Shown here: one piece after another, positions 1 to 9,156 of the stretch | How positions within the stretch are numbered: position 1 is the first letter of the stretch | How the letters are laid out: each line of letters opens with the position of its first letter | From: Timonella sp031979385 | GTDB taxonomy: Bacteria > Actinomycetota > Actinomycetes > Actinomycetales > Cellulomonadaceae | Length of the DNA stretch: 64,000 nucleotides | Assembly (NCBI GenBank): GCA_031979385.1 | Contig: DALZEF010000008.1 | Span: forward strand, 62,001-126,000 | Reading direction: 5' to 3' | Notes under the pieces: generated by a model | Seen by the model: the letters and a program-made list of their open reading frames with translations, nothing else | Told to the model about the DNA's origin: nothing | Database searches by the model: none | Translations under genes and position numbers: made by a program

Positions 1-480
1 GGTAGCCTGAACGGGAAGCGATGCGGGTTTGGGAAGCGCCCAAGCCAACAAAGTACCCAGCGCAACCCCGGTGATTGCACCTAGGGCAACGTACCCGAAG
101 TGTTCGTCGAGTTGAGATGCATCCTCAAGCCCTCGGGCCGCATACGCGGTGGAGATCGGAATGGCAGCGAACAGAGCGCCCAAGAAGTTGTTGGTCACCA
201 CTCCTACGCGCTGGGTGCTGATGTCTTTTCCAACCCAGGCGAAGAGAATGGTCATTCCGACCAGTAGCGGACCACCGATATATACCAGCGGCCACACTAG
301 ATCCCCAAGTGTTCCAAAAGCGTCTGGCCCATTTGGCCCCCAGTGATGTGGAATCAGCGCTGGTAACTCGTCCTGCCACTGAAACGGAATGACGACACCC
401 AATGACAGCATCGCCAAGGGGATTACCGCAGTGAACATCCAGAATCGGATGCTGAGGTGAGTAAAGCGAGATGTGGTCAT
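1..480 (-). CDS. DUF1648-like membrane protein, 3' end outside the window
   Basis: The frame is open for 160 codons from an ATG at 480 to the window edge, so the C-terminus is missing. I translated it from the minus strand: an N-terminal membrane segment, then an extracytoplasmic stretch (DELPALIPHHWGPNGP) that fits the conserved start of DUF1648 proteins, followed by at least three further hydrophobic segments. The start codon overlaps the stop of the GntR gene by 4 bp (ATGA), so the two are translationally coupled. GntR regulators of the YtrA type are often paired with membrane proteins they control. The function of the family is not established; the pairing suggests an envelope-stress or transport-related module. 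Family assignment is from memory of the motif. Confidence 0.75.
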   Translation of the reverse strand, partial: MTTSRFTHLSIRFWMFTAVIPLAMLSLGVVIPFQWQDELPALIPHHWGPNGPDAFGTLGDLVWPLVYIGGPLLVGMTILFAWVGKDISTQRVGVVTNNFLGALFAAIPISTAYAARGLEDASQLDEHFGYVALGAITGVALGTLLAWALPKPASLPVQAT

Positions 481-830
481 TTGAGTGCCTCCTTCACAAG
501 GGCAAGGACGGTTTGCGAGGGGAGTTGGGCGTCTGCTGTGGCTAAGACCAACTGATCGATTGCGTTCAGCACAGATTCCGGGACCACTTCCGAGTGAGCG
601 GTGACAAGGGCACCCCGTCCGCGACGAAGCTCAATATGCCCCTCGTCGCGGAGGATCTGGTAAGCATGCAATACGGTGTGTAGATTCACTTCGAGGGCTG
701 CGGCTACTTGCCGAGCAGGCGGCAGTTTGTCACCGGGAACCAAATCACCGCGTGATACCGCGACACGGACCTGATGTGCGATCTGTTCAAAGATCGGTTC
801 ACTTGACACGGTGTTAACTCGAAACAGCAT
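477..830 (-). CDS. GntR family transcriptional regulator, YtrA-like
   Basis: A 117-residue protein with an N-terminal winged helix-turn-helix of the GntR type (residues about 10-75, with PIFEQIAHQVRVAVSRGDL and the recognition region LPPARQVAAALEVN) and only a short C-terminal helical tail. This size fits the YtrA subfamily, which lacks a large ligand domain. It is the first gene of a two-gene unit with the membrane protein that follows. An inverted repeat just upstream of its start (842-868) is the probable operator, so autoregulation is likely. The ligand is unknown. Confidence 0.85.
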   Translation of the reverse strand: MLFRVNTVSSEPIFEQIAHQVRVAVSRGDLVPGDKLPPARQVAAALEVNLHTVLHAYQILRDEGHIELRRGRGALVTAHSEVVPESVLNAIDQLVLATADAQLPSQTVLALVKEALK

Positions 831-841
831 ACTTCAATACT

Positions 842-868
842 ACTTGTTATATTTAAACTAAAACAAGT
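842..868. promoter_or_regulatory. Inverted repeat, probable GntR/YtrA operator
   Basis: ACTTGTT (842-848) and AACAAGT (862-868) form a perfect 7-bp inverted repeat separated by 13 AT-rich bases, 12 bp upstream of the GntR start codon. The position and symmetry fit an autoregulatory operator that overlaps the promoter. Inference only; the binding protein is not proven. Confidence 0.55.
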
Positions 869-900
869 TGAGGTGGTGTTCCCAACGCGGAATACAGGAA

Positions 901-934
901 AACGGCTGCCCACGCCTAGGCGCAGACAGCCGTT
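901..934 (-). terminator. Probable terminator of cysE
   Basis: AACGGCTG (901-908) pairs with CAGCCGTT (927-934) around an 18-base loop that holds a smaller palindrome (CGCCTAGGCG). Read on the minus strand it lies 37 bp past the cysE stop and is followed by TTTTCC. Confidence 0.6.
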
Positions 935-970
935 GAACTTCCGGTCGTTGGGTGACCGCAAGACGGGGCG

Positions 971-1633
971 TCAGATGAAGATTGCGGGATCTTCGCAGTG
1001 GTCCACGAGAGGTGCTTCCTTTGGGCGGGTGCGGATCGTTGCAGGAACTCCAACGGCAACAGCGCCAGCTGGGATGTCCTTCACCACAACCGCGTTTGCG
1101 CCAACCTGAGCATTATCGCCAACCCAAATCGCGCCAAGCACCTTTGCCCCCGCGCCGATCACCACACCGTTACCAATGGTGGGGTGGCGCTTCCCATGAG
1201 TCATCGAGCGCCCGCCAAGCGTAACGCCGTGAAAAAGAGTCACGTCATCCCCAACGACCGCAGTCTCGCCGATCACGACACCCATGCCGTGATCGATGAA
1301 GATACGACGACCGAGAGTCGCACCCGGATGTATCTCGACTCCGGTCAGCGACCGCGTGAACTGCGAAGCGATACGTGCGAACAACTTGAATCCGGGGACA
1401 CGCCAGAGGCGGTGGTTGAACCGATGCGCCCACAGTGCATGCAACCCGGGGTAACCCAGGGCAATCTCTAGGGTGCTGCGCGCTGCGGGATCGCGCTCGC
1501 GGGCAGCGGCGAGGTCTTCCTTTAACATGCGATACGCATTCTTGAGAGAAGCCAACTCGGCAGCCTTTCCTAGAGAGTTCAGGTCATATGAGGTGTTGAA
1601 GGCTGATGTGGTGGGACAGCCAGCGAGAGTCAT
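971..1633 (-). CDS. cysE: Serine O-acetyltransferase
   Basis: Makes O-acetylserine from serine and acetyl-CoA, the first step of cysteine synthesis. The C-terminal two thirds is a left-handed beta-helix of hexapeptide repeats with the conserved histidines of DHGMGVVIGET and FHGVTLGG. The preceding helical domain (LKEDLAAARERDPAARS) is typical of actinobacterial CysE. The longest form has 220 residues from the ATG at 1633; an ATG at 1528 would remove 35 residues and match the usual family start better. Neither start has a strong ribosome binding site. It lies downstream of cysK on the same strand with a strong hairpin between them, so cysE may have its own promoter. Confidence 0.93.
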   Translation of the reverse strand: MTLAGCPTTSAFNTSYDLNSLGKAAELASLKNAYRMLKEDLAAARERDPAARSTLEIALGYPGLHALWAHRFNHRLWRVPGFKLFARIASQFTRSLTGVEIHPGATLGRRIFIDHGMGVVIGETAVVGDDVTLFHGVTLGGRSMTHGKRHPTIGNGVVIGAGAKVLGAIWVGDNAQVGANAVVVKDIPAGAVAVGVPATIRTRPKEAPLVDHCEDPAIFI

Positions 1634-1666
1634 AACCGATCATGACGCTCTTTGATTCCAACCGAA

Positions 1667-1709
1667 TACGGCTCTGCCGCCACGTGAGATACGCGGCGGC
1701 AGAGCCGTA
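1667..1709 (-). terminator. Hairpin between cysK and cysE
   Basis: A perfect 14-bp stem (1667-1680 with 1696-1709) and a 15-base loop, starting 11 bp after the cysK stop on the minus strand. No clear T tract follows. Likely cysK terminator or a processing site that sets the cysK/cysE ratio. Confidence 0.65.
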
Positions 1710-1720
1710 CCAGATTCTAC

Positions 1721-2656
1721 TCAGTCAAGCAGGTCTGCGTAGAGAATCGAGGAGAGGTAGCGCTCACCGAATGAAGGGATGATGACGACGATGGTCTTGC
1801 CATCGTTCTCCGGGCGCTGTGCAACCTGAAGTGCCGCGTTGATCGCTGCACCGGAGGAAATACCGACCAAGAGGCCTTCTTCCTTGGCGGCGCGGCGTGC
1901 GTATTCAACGGCTGTGTCGGCGTTGACGTCAATGACCTCGTCATAGATCTCGGTGTTCAGAATCTCAGGGACGAAGTTCGCGCCAATTCCCTGAATCTTG
2001 TGTGGACCAGGTGCGCCACCGTTCAGGATTGGGGATTCCTCAGGCTCGACGGCGATGATCTGAACCCCGGGCTTGCGCTCCTTGAGTACCTCGCCAACAC
2101 CGGTGATGGTTCCACCGGTTCCAATGCCGGCAACGACAATGTCAACGCCACCGTCGGTGTCGTTCCAGATTTCCTCTGCAGTGGTCTTGCGGTGGATCTC
2201 AGCGTTTGCCTCGTTGGCGAACTGCTTTGCAAGGATCGCGCCCTCGCGCTCGGCGACTACCTCGTTCGCTGCGTCGACGGCACCCTTCATACCACCCGAT
2301 CCGGGTGTGAGGATCAGTTCAGCACCGAAAGCGCGCAGCAGGGCGCGACGTTCCTTGGACATGGTCTCTGGCATCGTGAGCACAACGTTGTATCCGCGCG
2401 CTGCGCCGACCATAGCCAGTGCGATACCGGTGTTACCCGAGGTCGCCTCAACGATCGTGCCGCCTGGCTTGAGTGCGCCGGCTGCTTCGGCAGCGTCGAC
2501 GATTGCCACGCCGATGCGGTCCTTAACGGAGTTCGCTGGGTTGTAGAACTCGAGTTTTGCCAGGACGGTTGCGCCAGCGCCTTCGGTGAGCTTGTTGAGG
2601 CGAACAAGAGGAGTGTTTCCGACGACCTTAGTGACGTCCTCGTAAATGCGAGCCAT
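1721..2656 (-). CDS. cysK: Cysteine synthase A (O-acetylserine sulfhydrylase)
   Basis: PLP enzyme that converts O-acetylserine and sulfide to cysteine. At 311 residues it is full length. The PLP lysine lies in NSVKDRIG (K45), the substrate loop in EATSGNTGIALA, and the phosphate-binding glycines in GIGTGGTITG. The start ATG is preceded by AAAGGAAG at a good distance. It stands directly upstream of cysE, so the two consecutive enzymes of cysteine synthesis are together and may form the cysteine synthase complex. The upstream 580 bp carry no gene but contain a strong hairpin (2811-2851). Confidence 0.96.
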   Translation of the reverse strand: MARIYEDVTKVVGNTPLVRLNKLTEGAGATVLAKLEFYNPANSVKDRIGVAIVDAAEAAGALKPGGTIVEATSGNTGIALAMVGAARGYNVVLTMPETMSKERRALLRAFGAELILTPGSGGMKGAVDAANEVVAEREGAILAKQFANEANAEIHRKTTAEEIWNDTDGGVDIVVAGIGTGGTITGVGEVLKERKPGVQIIAVEPEESPILNGGAPGPHKIQGIGANFVPEILNTEIYDEVIDVNADTAVEYARRAAKEEGLLVGISSGAAINAALQVAQRPENDGKTIVVIIPSFGERYLSSILYADLLD

Positions 2657-3313
<657 letters not shown>

Positions 3314-3584
3314 GTGTGTTCCCGTGGTCGGACCAACGAACAAAGACTCTAGTGTGTCTGTCCCGCAACGGCAAATCTTAAAGCCGAGCTGTTCCAATTA
3401 GGGGAATTTGCATTGAGGCCCGAACATGCTGCTACTATTTTCTTCGTCGCAACGGTCTGACGTCGCACAGACAGATTGTCGTATCGTGACATCTACGGGA
3501 CAAGATTCGTATCGCCTCGCAAACAAGCAGGTCGAATAAGGATTTTGAATCTGCGAAGACATTCGCTAGAGTAGATGAAGTCAA

Positions 3585-3655
3585 GCGGGTGTAGCTTAAT
3601 GGTAAAGCCTTAGTCTTCCAAACTAATGACGCGAGTTCGATTCTCGTCACCCGCT
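3585..3655 (+). tRNA. tRNA-Gly(TCC)
   Basis: Acceptor arms GCGGGTG and CACCCGC, D arm GTAGCTTAATGGTAAAGC, anticodon arm TTAGT-CTTCCAA-ACTAA (anticodon TCC), T arm with GAGTTCGATTCTC. The CCA end is encoded (3656-3658), unlike in the neighbouring tRNA-Pro. A strong terminator follows directly. Confidence 0.95.
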
Positions 3656-3662
3656 CCATTTC

Positions 3663-3703
3663 AGTAGGGCTGACAGTTAATAACTGTCAGCCCTACTTGT
3701 TTT
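3663..3703 (+). terminator. Terminator of tRNA-Gly
   Basis: A near-continuous 17-bp inverted repeat (3663-3679 with 3681-3697), followed by TGTTTTT. Classic intrinsic terminator 8 bases after the mature tRNA end. Confidence 0.88.
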
Positions 3704-4172
3704 TCCAGCCACGATTACCCTGATGTGCGCCGGTATCCCTCCCGTCTTGGTGCCAGGATCTGGCCGCGCAGTGCACTCATCATGCCTTTCTTCCGTTGAG
3801 GCATACCAAAAGCGCACTCGTAGTGTGAGAGTACTGAAAAGTGCGCAATTAGGTGAGGGACGCATCTCACGCGGTGTGAATTATGACTTACCCCCGGCTC
3901 ATGACGTAGGATTCTTAGGTTAGTCTCGTCCGCCTGCTCGGGTTATGGGCGCTTGCAACGTCAAGGGATCACACCGGCTAGGTTGATGCATTGTCTATTG
4001 CGGGTCTGTGCTGTCGCGGCGGCGGGATATGAAGAGCATCGTGGGTTGCCAGGACACTTAGGCACACTGAACTTCGTTCGCGGAGTACATGTGGCAAGAA
4101 GGTCAGCGCCCAAGCACCATAAGTCGTGCCCGCATATTGCGCGGGCAAACTACCAAGTTGGAGACCATCGAA
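3704..4172. other. Gene-free region upstream of tig
   Basis: No gene recognised. There is a spaced inverted repeat GCGCACT (3812-3818) / AGTGCGC (3840-3846). The tig promoter should lie in the second half. A TTAGGTTAG string near 3917 is only half of an iron-box-like palindrome and is not counted as a site. Confidence 0.4.
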
Positions 4173-5516
4173 GTGAAGAGCACCGTCGAGAACCTGGACC
4201 CGACTAAGGCCAAGCTGACCGTCGAGGTGGAGTTCGACGAGCTCCAGCCAGCGATTGAGCACGCCTACGGTCACATCGCCCAGGACATCTCCGTTCCAGG
4301 CTTCCGCAAGGGCAAGGTTCCACCACGCATCATCGACCAGCGTGTTGGCAAGGCCGCTGTCTTGGAGCATGCCATCAACGAAGCACTGCCAGGCTTCTAC
4401 CGTGACGCAATCGCTCAGTCGGACCTGCGTCCGCTCGGACAGCCATCGGTTGAGGTAACCAAGGCTCCTCTCGGTGACAACGAGGGTGGCACCCTTGAGT
4501 TCGTCGTGGAGCTTGAGGTTCGCCCAGAGTTCGAACTGCCATCGTTCGAGGGTCTTTCCCTTGAGGTGCCAAACGCTGAGGTATCAGACGAGGACGTTGC
4601 GGGTCGTCTCGACGCACTTCGCGCGCGCTTCGGCACCCTCGTCGGCGTTGACCGCCCAGCGGCTGAGGGCGACTTCGTTGTCCTCGACCTGAGCGCGAAG
4701 ATCGGTGACGAGGAAGTGGACAACGTCTCGGGCGTTTCCTACGAGGTTGGCTCGGGCAACATGCTCGAGGGTCTCGATGAGGCACTGACCGGTCTGTCCG
4801 CTGGCGAGACCACCACCTTTGTCGCCCCACTCGCTGGTGGCGAGCGCGCGGGTGAAGAGGCAAACGTTACTGTCACCGCTACCTCGGTCAAGGAGCGCGA
4901 GCTTCCTGAGGCTGACGATGACTTCGCTCAGATGGCCTCGGAATTCGACACCATCGAAGAGCTCAAGGCCGACCTCGTTGAGCAGGCCAAGTCGATCTCG
5001 GTATCGAACCAGGCTGTTGCCGCACGCGACCTCCTGCTGGAAGAGCTCAACAAGATCGAGTTCGCATTGCCACAGGGTGTTATCGAGGCTGAGGTGCACC
5101 GCCACCTGGAGGGTGAAGGTCGTCTGGAGGATGACGAACACCGCGCCGAGGTCACCGAGGACACCAACAAGGCCCTCAAGAACCAGATCCTGCTCGACAC
5201 CCTCGCTGAGAAGCTCGAGGTCAAGGTCGGCCAGCAGGAACTGCTCGACTACATGATTAACGCTTCGCGTCAGTACGGCATGGACCCACAGCAGTTCATC
5301 TCCGCACTCGACCAGCAGGGCCAGATCCCAGCGATGGTCGGTGAGGTGGCTCGATCGAAGTCGCTCGCAATCGCGCTGCGTAAGGTCGAGGTCAAGGATG
5401 CTGACGGAAACGTCGTTGACCTGACCGAGTTCATCGGCTCCGATGAGGACGACGCGGCTCAGGAAGCACTCAACGCTGCAATGGCTCAGGCTTCTGAGGC
5501 TGTGGAAGAGAACTGA
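4173..5516 (+). CDS. tig: Trigger factor, ribosome-associated chaperone and prolyl isomerase
   Basis: Binds nascent chains at the ribosomal exit tunnel. The N-terminal ribosome-binding domain carries the signature GFRKGKVPPRII, the middle is an FKBP-type PPIase domain (about residues 155-240), and the C-terminal arms are rich in Glu and Ala. I place the start at GTG 4173 (447 residues, KSTVENLDPTKAKLTVEVEF) because GGAG stands 9 bases upstream; the open frame extends further 5' without family similarity. Followed by a strong terminator and then clpP1, the usual tig-clpP-clpX order. Confidence 0.95.
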   Translation: MKSTVENLDPTKAKLTVEVEFDELQPAIEHAYGHIAQDISVPGFRKGKVPPRIIDQRVGKAAVLEHAINEALPGFYRDAIAQSDLRPLGQPSVEVTKAPLGDNEGGTLEFVVELEVRPEFELPSFEGLSLEVPNAEVSDEDVAGRLDALRARFGTLVGVDRPAAEGDFVVLDLSAKIGDEEVDNVSGVSYEVGSGNMLEGLDEALTGLSAGETTTFVAPLAGGERAGEEANVTVTATSVKERELPEADDDFAQMASEFDTIEELKADLVEQAKSISVSNQAVAARDLLLEELNKIEFALPQGVIEAEVHRHLEGEGRLEDDEHRAEVTEDTNKALKNQILLDTLAEKLEVKVGQQELLDYMINASRQYGMDPQQFISALDQQGQIPAMVGEVARSKSLAIALRKVEVKDADGNVVDLTEFIGSDEDDAAQEALNAAMAQASEAVEEN

Positions 5517-5530
5517 TTTCAGTGTGTTCT

Positions 5531-5562
5531 AGGGCGGCACCCCCGTACGGGGGTGCCGCCCT
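5531..5562 (+). terminator. Terminator of tig
   Basis: A perfect palindrome AGGGCGGCACCCCC-GTAC-GGGGGTGCCGCCCT, 14-bp GC-rich stem with a 4-base loop, 14 bases after the tig stop. Confidence 0.85.
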
Positions 5563-5701
5563 TCGCGTACCCGGACGCACCGGGAAAGTACTTGCCGACG
5601 CCGCCCGGGGAATCGTCGTCAAGCCTGCCGAACATGGTGGTCGGCAGTGCGCCGACTATCGCTGACAGCAGAACCCCAGCCGATACATTGCCCCTAGTGT
5701 G

Positions 5702-5712
5702 CGCCTTGAGCG
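5702..5712 (+). promoter_or_regulatory. Candidate ClgR box upstream of clpP1
   Basis: CGC-CTTGA-GCG followed by AA matches the CGC-N5-GCG core of the actinobacterial ClgR operator, which activates clpP1P2 in Corynebacterium and Streptomyces. It lies about 90 bp upstream of clpP1. The inner A of the published consensus is not matched, so the call is tentative, and no clgR gene is in this window. Confidence 0.4.
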
Positions 5713-5798
5713 AAACGCCCCCGTTCTGGGAGTTTTTGCCTCTGGGTTCGCGTTAAGGTCGAAACAGCATTTACAGCGAAATTTTGATGGGAGTAAGC

Positions 5799-6434
5799 GT
5801 GAACGAGCACATGCCAATCGCGGCTTCGCACGAGACTGCGGGTCTCGGACTCAACGACAGTATCTACAACCGCCTCCTGCGGGAACGCATCATCTGGTTG
5901 GGCTCCGAAGTCCGTGACGAGAACGCAAACGCGATCTGCGCGCAGATGCTCCTGCTTGCGGCTGAGGACCCAGACAAGGACATCTTCCTGTACATCAACT
6001 CCCCAGGTGGCTCCATTACGGCAGGCATGGCGATCTACGACACCATGCAGTACATCAAGCCCGATGTCGCAACCGTGGCAATGGGCATGGCTGCCTCGAT
6101 GGGACAGTTCCTGCTCTCATCCGGAACCCCGGGCAAGCGTTTTGCGACCCCATACGCACGCGTCATGATGCACCAGCCATCCGGTGGCATCGGTGGAACG
6201 GCAACGGACATCCGCATCAATGCCGAGCTCATCCTGCACATGAAGCGCGTCATGGCGGAGTTGACTGCGGCACAGACCGGCAAGTCGGTCGAGCAGATCA
6301 ACGCTGACGCCGACCGCGACCGCTGGTTCACGGCACCTGAAGCACTTGAATACGGCTTCATCGACCACGTCATTTCGAGCGCAGACGGCCTGTCCGGCGC
6401 GAGCACATCCGCCGAAAACAACTCGAACGAGTAG
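5799..6434 (+). CDS. clpP1: ATP-dependent Clp protease proteolytic subunit 1
   Basis: Serine protease subunit that forms the barrel used by ClpX or ClpC. The nucleophile serine is in GMAASMGQF, the histidine in MMHQPSGG, and the substrate-groove motif is YINSPGGSITAG. I choose GTG 5799 (211 residues) because GGGAG ends 5 bases before it; upstream in-frame TTG 5784 and ATG 5787 have no such site. Thirteen bases separate it from clpP2, so they form one operon. Actinobacteria use a mixed ClpP1P2 tetradecamer, and both genes are present here. Confidence 0.95.
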   Translation: MNEHMPIAASHETAGLGLNDSIYNRLLRERIIWLGSEVRDENANAICAQMLLLAAEDPDKDIFLYINSPGGSITAGMAIYDTMQYIKPDVATVAMGMAASMGQFLLSSGTPGKRFATPYARVMMHQPSGGIGGTATDIRINAELILHMKRVMAELTAAQTGKSVEQINADADRDRWFTAPEALEYGFIDHVISSADGLSGASTSAENNSNE

Positions 6435-6447
6435 GAGAGTTATCCAC

Positions 6448-7146
6448 ATGAGCACCGAATCCCAGTTCATGGCCACCGCGGCGCGTCTCGCGGGCCCACA
6501 GGTTGCTGGCGGACACGCAGGTATCGCTCCTTCGGCACGCTACGTCCTGCCACAGTATGAAGAGCGCACCGCATACGGTTTCAAGCGCCAGGATCCCTAC
6601 ACCAAGCTCTTCGAGGACCGCATCATCTTCCTCGGTGTGCAGGTCGATGACGCTTCCGCAGACGACGTCATGGCACAACTTCTGGTTCTGGAGAGCCTTG
6701 AGCCCAGCCGCGACATCACCCTGTACATCAACTCACCGGGCGGCTCGTTCACCGCGATGACCGCGATTTACGACACCATGCAGTACATCACCTCCGAGGT
6801 TCAGACCGTCTGTCTCGGTCAGGCTGCCTCTGCTGCATCGGTGCTACTCGCTGCGGGACAGCCGGGGAAGCGTCTGGCCCTGCCAAACTCGCGCATTCTG
6901 ATCCACCAACCACGCGTTGAGGGCGGTGCCTACGCTCAGGCATCCGACATCGAGATCCAGGCAAACGAGATTCTGCGTATGCGCACCTGGCTTGAAGAGA
7001 CCTTGGCCGAGCACTCGGGTCAAGAGGTCGAGCGCGTCCGCAATGACATCGAACGCGACAAGATCCTCTCCGCTCACGAAGCAGTCGAGTATGGTCTTGT
7101 TGACCAGGTGCTCGAGAGCCGCAAGGCGAAGGCACTCGGCCGCTGA
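6448..7146 (+). CDS. clpP2: ATP-dependent Clp protease proteolytic subunit 2
   Basis: Second ClpP paralogue (232 residues), partner of ClpP1 in the heteromeric protease. The active site serine is in LGQAASAASVL and the histidine in LIHQPRVEGG; YINSPGGSFTAM is the groove motif. The longer N-terminal leader (about 35 residues before YEERTAYGFKRQDPYTKLFEDRI) is usual for actinobacterial ClpP2 and may be processed. The ATG at 6448 has GGAGAG 8 bases upstream. A long-stem terminator separates it from clpX, which has its own strong ribosome binding site. Confidence 0.95.
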   Translation: MSTESQFMATAARLAGPQVAGGHAGIAPSARYVLPQYEERTAYGFKRQDPYTKLFEDRIIFLGVQVDDASADDVMAQLLVLESLEPSRDITLYINSPGGSFTAMTAIYDTMQYITSEVQTVCLGQAASAASVLLAAGQPGKRLALPNSRILIHQPRVEGGAYAQASDIEIQANEILRMRTWLEETLAEHSGQEVERVRNDIERDKILSAHEAVEYGLVDQVLESRKAKALGR

Positions 7147-7168
7147 TCACTCCCGCATTTAGCGGTTG

Positions 7169-7220
7169 ATTCCACACCACCGGTGCGTCACTTAGTGAAA
7201 CTGCACCAGTGGTGTGGAAT
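7169..7220 (+). terminator. Terminator of the clpP1-clpP2 operon
   Basis: An 18-nt arm (7169-7186) pairs with 7203-7220 with one mismatch; 16-base loop. It starts 22 bases after the clpP2 stop. Confidence 0.75.
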
Positions 7221-7294
7221 ATTGGTTTATAAAGCGGATCTTTGTCCGTATAGGTAAGTAGTAACGCCGACTAGGCCATGCAAAGGAGGCACCA

Positions 7295-8578
7295 ATGAGT
7301 CGACTAGGCGATGGTGCAGACCTGCTCAAATGTAATTTCTGCGGTAAGTCCCAGAAGCAGGTGAAGAAACTCATTGCTGGGCCCGGCGTATATATCTGCG
7401 TCGAGTGCATCGAGTTGTGCAACGAGATCATCGAGGAAGAGTTCCATGAGGCCGTGGAAGTCGGTCTTGGCGAGCTTCCCAAGCCAAAGGACATCTTTGA
7501 CTTCCTTGAGCAGTACATCGTAGGTCAGCAAGACGCCAAGCGTTCCCTTGCCGTCGCTGTGTACAACCACTACAAGCGCATCACTGCTTCCACCGAGCCG
7601 CGCTCCGTGGGCGCAGGCGATGATGACATTGAGATCGCGAAATCGAATATTCTGCTCATCGGCCCGACCGGGTGTGGAAAGACCTATCTCGCCCAGACGC
7701 TCGCAAAGATGCTCAACGTCCCATTCGCCATCGCGGATGCAACCGCTCTGACTGAGGCTGGATATGTCGGCGAGGACGTCGAGAACATCCTATTGAAGCT
7801 CATCCAGGCCGCAGACTTCGACGTCAAAAAAGCAGAGACCGGCATTATCTACATCGACGAGATCGACAAGATCGCCCGCAAGGCGGAGAACCCGTCGATC
7901 ACCCGTGACGTGTCCGGTGAGGGAGTGCAGCAGGCACTTCTGAAGATCATCGAGGGTACCACTGCCTCAGTTCCGCCCCAGGGTGGACGCAAGCATCCAC
8001 ACCAAGAGTTCCTGACCATCGACACCTCCAACGTGTTGTTCATCGTAGCCGGCGCCTTTGCCGGCCTTGAGGAGATCATCACGCAGCGCTCTGGCCGTTC
8101 GGGTATTGGCTTCGGCGCCCCGCTTGCTCTCAAGCAGGAGAACGAGAACGTCATGGCCGATGTGCGCCCCGAGGACCTGCACAAGTTCGGTCTCATTCCC
8201 GAGTTCATCGGACGTGTCCCCGTGATTTCAACCGTTGCGCCGCTCGACAATGAAGCGCTCATGAACATCCTGACCACGCCGCGCAACGCGTTACTCAAGC
8301 AATACCAGAAAATGTTCGAACTCGACGGCGTTGAGCTTGAGTTCACCGAGGATGCGGTTCAGGCGATCGCTGATCAGGCTCTACTGCGCGGAACCGGCGC
8401 ACGCGGTTTGAGATCGATCCTTGAGGAAGTCCTACAGCAGGTAATGTTTGAAGTCCCATCCCGTGATGACATCGAGAAGGTCGTGATCACGCAGGAGGTT
8501 GTCTTGAACAACGTGTACCCAACACTCGTGCCCAAGAGCGTCACCAAAAAGGGCGCCCCCCGAGAGAAGAGCGCATAA
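7295..8578 (+). CDS. clpX: ATP-dependent Clp protease ATP-binding subunit ClpX
   Basis: AAA+ unfoldase that feeds substrates to ClpP. The N-terminal zinc-binding domain has the four cysteines of CNFCGKSQ and CVECIELC. The ATPase shows Walker A GPTGCGKT near residue 122, Walker B IIYIDEIDKI, and the pore loop GYVGEDVEN. IGF-type loop residues for ClpP docking (SGIGFGAPL) are present. At 427 residues it is full length. The start at 7295 has AAAGGAGG 6 bases upstream. It is followed at only 2 bp by the chorismate mutase gene. Confidence 0.97.
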   Translation: MSRLGDGADLLKCNFCGKSQKQVKKLIAGPGVYICVECIELCNEIIEEEFHEAVEVGLGELPKPKDIFDFLEQYIVGQQDAKRSLAVAVYNHYKRITASTEPRSVGAGDDDIEIAKSNILLIGPTGCGKTYLAQTLAKMLNVPFAIADATALTEAGYVGEDVENILLKLIQAADFDVKKAETGIIYIDEIDKIARKAENPSITRDVSGEGVQQALLKIIEGTTASVPPQGGRKHPHQEFLTIDTSNVLFIVAGAFAGLEEIITQRSGRSGIGFGAPLALKQENENVMADVRPEDLHKFGLIPEFIGRVPVISTVAPLDNEALMNILTTPRNALLKQYQKMFELDGVELEFTEDAVQAIADQALLRGTGARGLRSILEEVLQQVMFEVPSRDDIEKVVITQEVVLNNVYPTLVPKSVTKKGAPREKSA

Positions 8579-8580
8579 CA

Positions 8581-8940
8581 TTGTCTTCACCCCAGGTGCA
8601 GCCCAGCGACCCGACTGCCAACCCGGTCATCCGCCAAGAAATCCTGAACCTTCGCGGAAGTATCGACAACATTGATGCGTCGCTGATGTATCTCCTTGCG
8701 GAACGGTTCAAGTGCACTCGCCGGGTCGGTGAACTCAAAGCTCAGGCAGGCATCGCAGCATCCGACCCGGAACGTGAGGCAGCTCAAATCCGGCGCTTGA
8801 CCGCTATCGCTGAGGGCGCTGGGCTGGACACCGAGTTTGCCGAGAAGTTTCGTGAGTTTGTGGTCTCTGAGACGGTACGGCGACACAAGTTGATTGCGCA
8901 GGAGATGGGCGAGGCCCCACCTCTGGATACTGTCTCTTGA
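8581..8940 (+). CDS. Chorismate mutase, AroQ type
   Basis: Converts chorismate to prephenate for phenylalanine and tyrosine. A small all-helical protein (119 residues) with the AroQ pattern: an LR-x-x-ID-NID-x-L first helix (NLRGSIDNIDASLMYLLAERF), VGELKAQAG in the middle and a final helix FREFVVSETVRRHK. The start is TTG at 8581, 2 bases after the clpX stop, with a weak AGAAGAG upstream; GTG 8596 is an alternative. Co-transcription with clpX is implied by the spacing. A strong terminator follows. Confidence 0.85.
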   Translation: MSSPQVQPSDPTANPVIRQEILNLRGSIDNIDASLMYLLAERFKCTRRVGELKAQAGIAASDPEREAAQIRRLTAIAEGAGLDTEFAEKFREFVVSETVRRHKLIAQEMGEAPPLDTVS

Positions 8941-9010
8941 AGAGCTGGCCGTGAATTCTAGGTGCAGGTAGCTGTTCAGCAGTTCGCACTTTCAGCGGCC
9001 AGAAGCTGAT

Positions 9011-9049
9011 AAAGGTGTGGGGCCCCAGAGGGGCCCCACACCTTTTGTC
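9011..9049 (+). terminator. Terminator after clpX-chorismate mutase
   Basis: A perfect 16-bp stem (9011-9026 with 9030-9045), 3-base loop, ending in CCTTTTG. It is symmetric enough to act on both strands. Confidence 0.85.
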
Positions 9050-9092
9050 GTGCTATCTCACGCAACTTCGCTCCTGACGTGTACGTGATAGG

Positions 9093-9147
9093 CGACGAGG
9101 TGGGGTGGTCCCAGCGCACGTTGCGCTGGGACCACCCCACCTCGTCG
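9093..9147 (-). terminator. Very long perfect hairpin at the end of the amino-acid ABC operon
   Basis: The arms 9093-9118 and 9122-9147 are perfectly complementary over 26 bp with a 3-base loop. It starts 10 bp after the stop of the ATPase gene on the minus strand and lies between convergent transcripts. No T tract follows, so it may be a U-less terminator or an RNase III site. See the finding on long hairpins. Confidence 0.7.
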
Positions 9148-9156
9148 GCAAGCGAT

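Noticed and set aside
1..346. Short plus- and minus-strand frames in the first 380 bp
   Set aside because: They overlap the DUF1648-like gene in wrong frames; the true frame is open to the window edge and has matching motifs.
3912..3925. DtxR/IdeR iron box (TTAGGTTAG)
   Set aside because: Only one half of the palindrome is present and there is no iron gene nearby.
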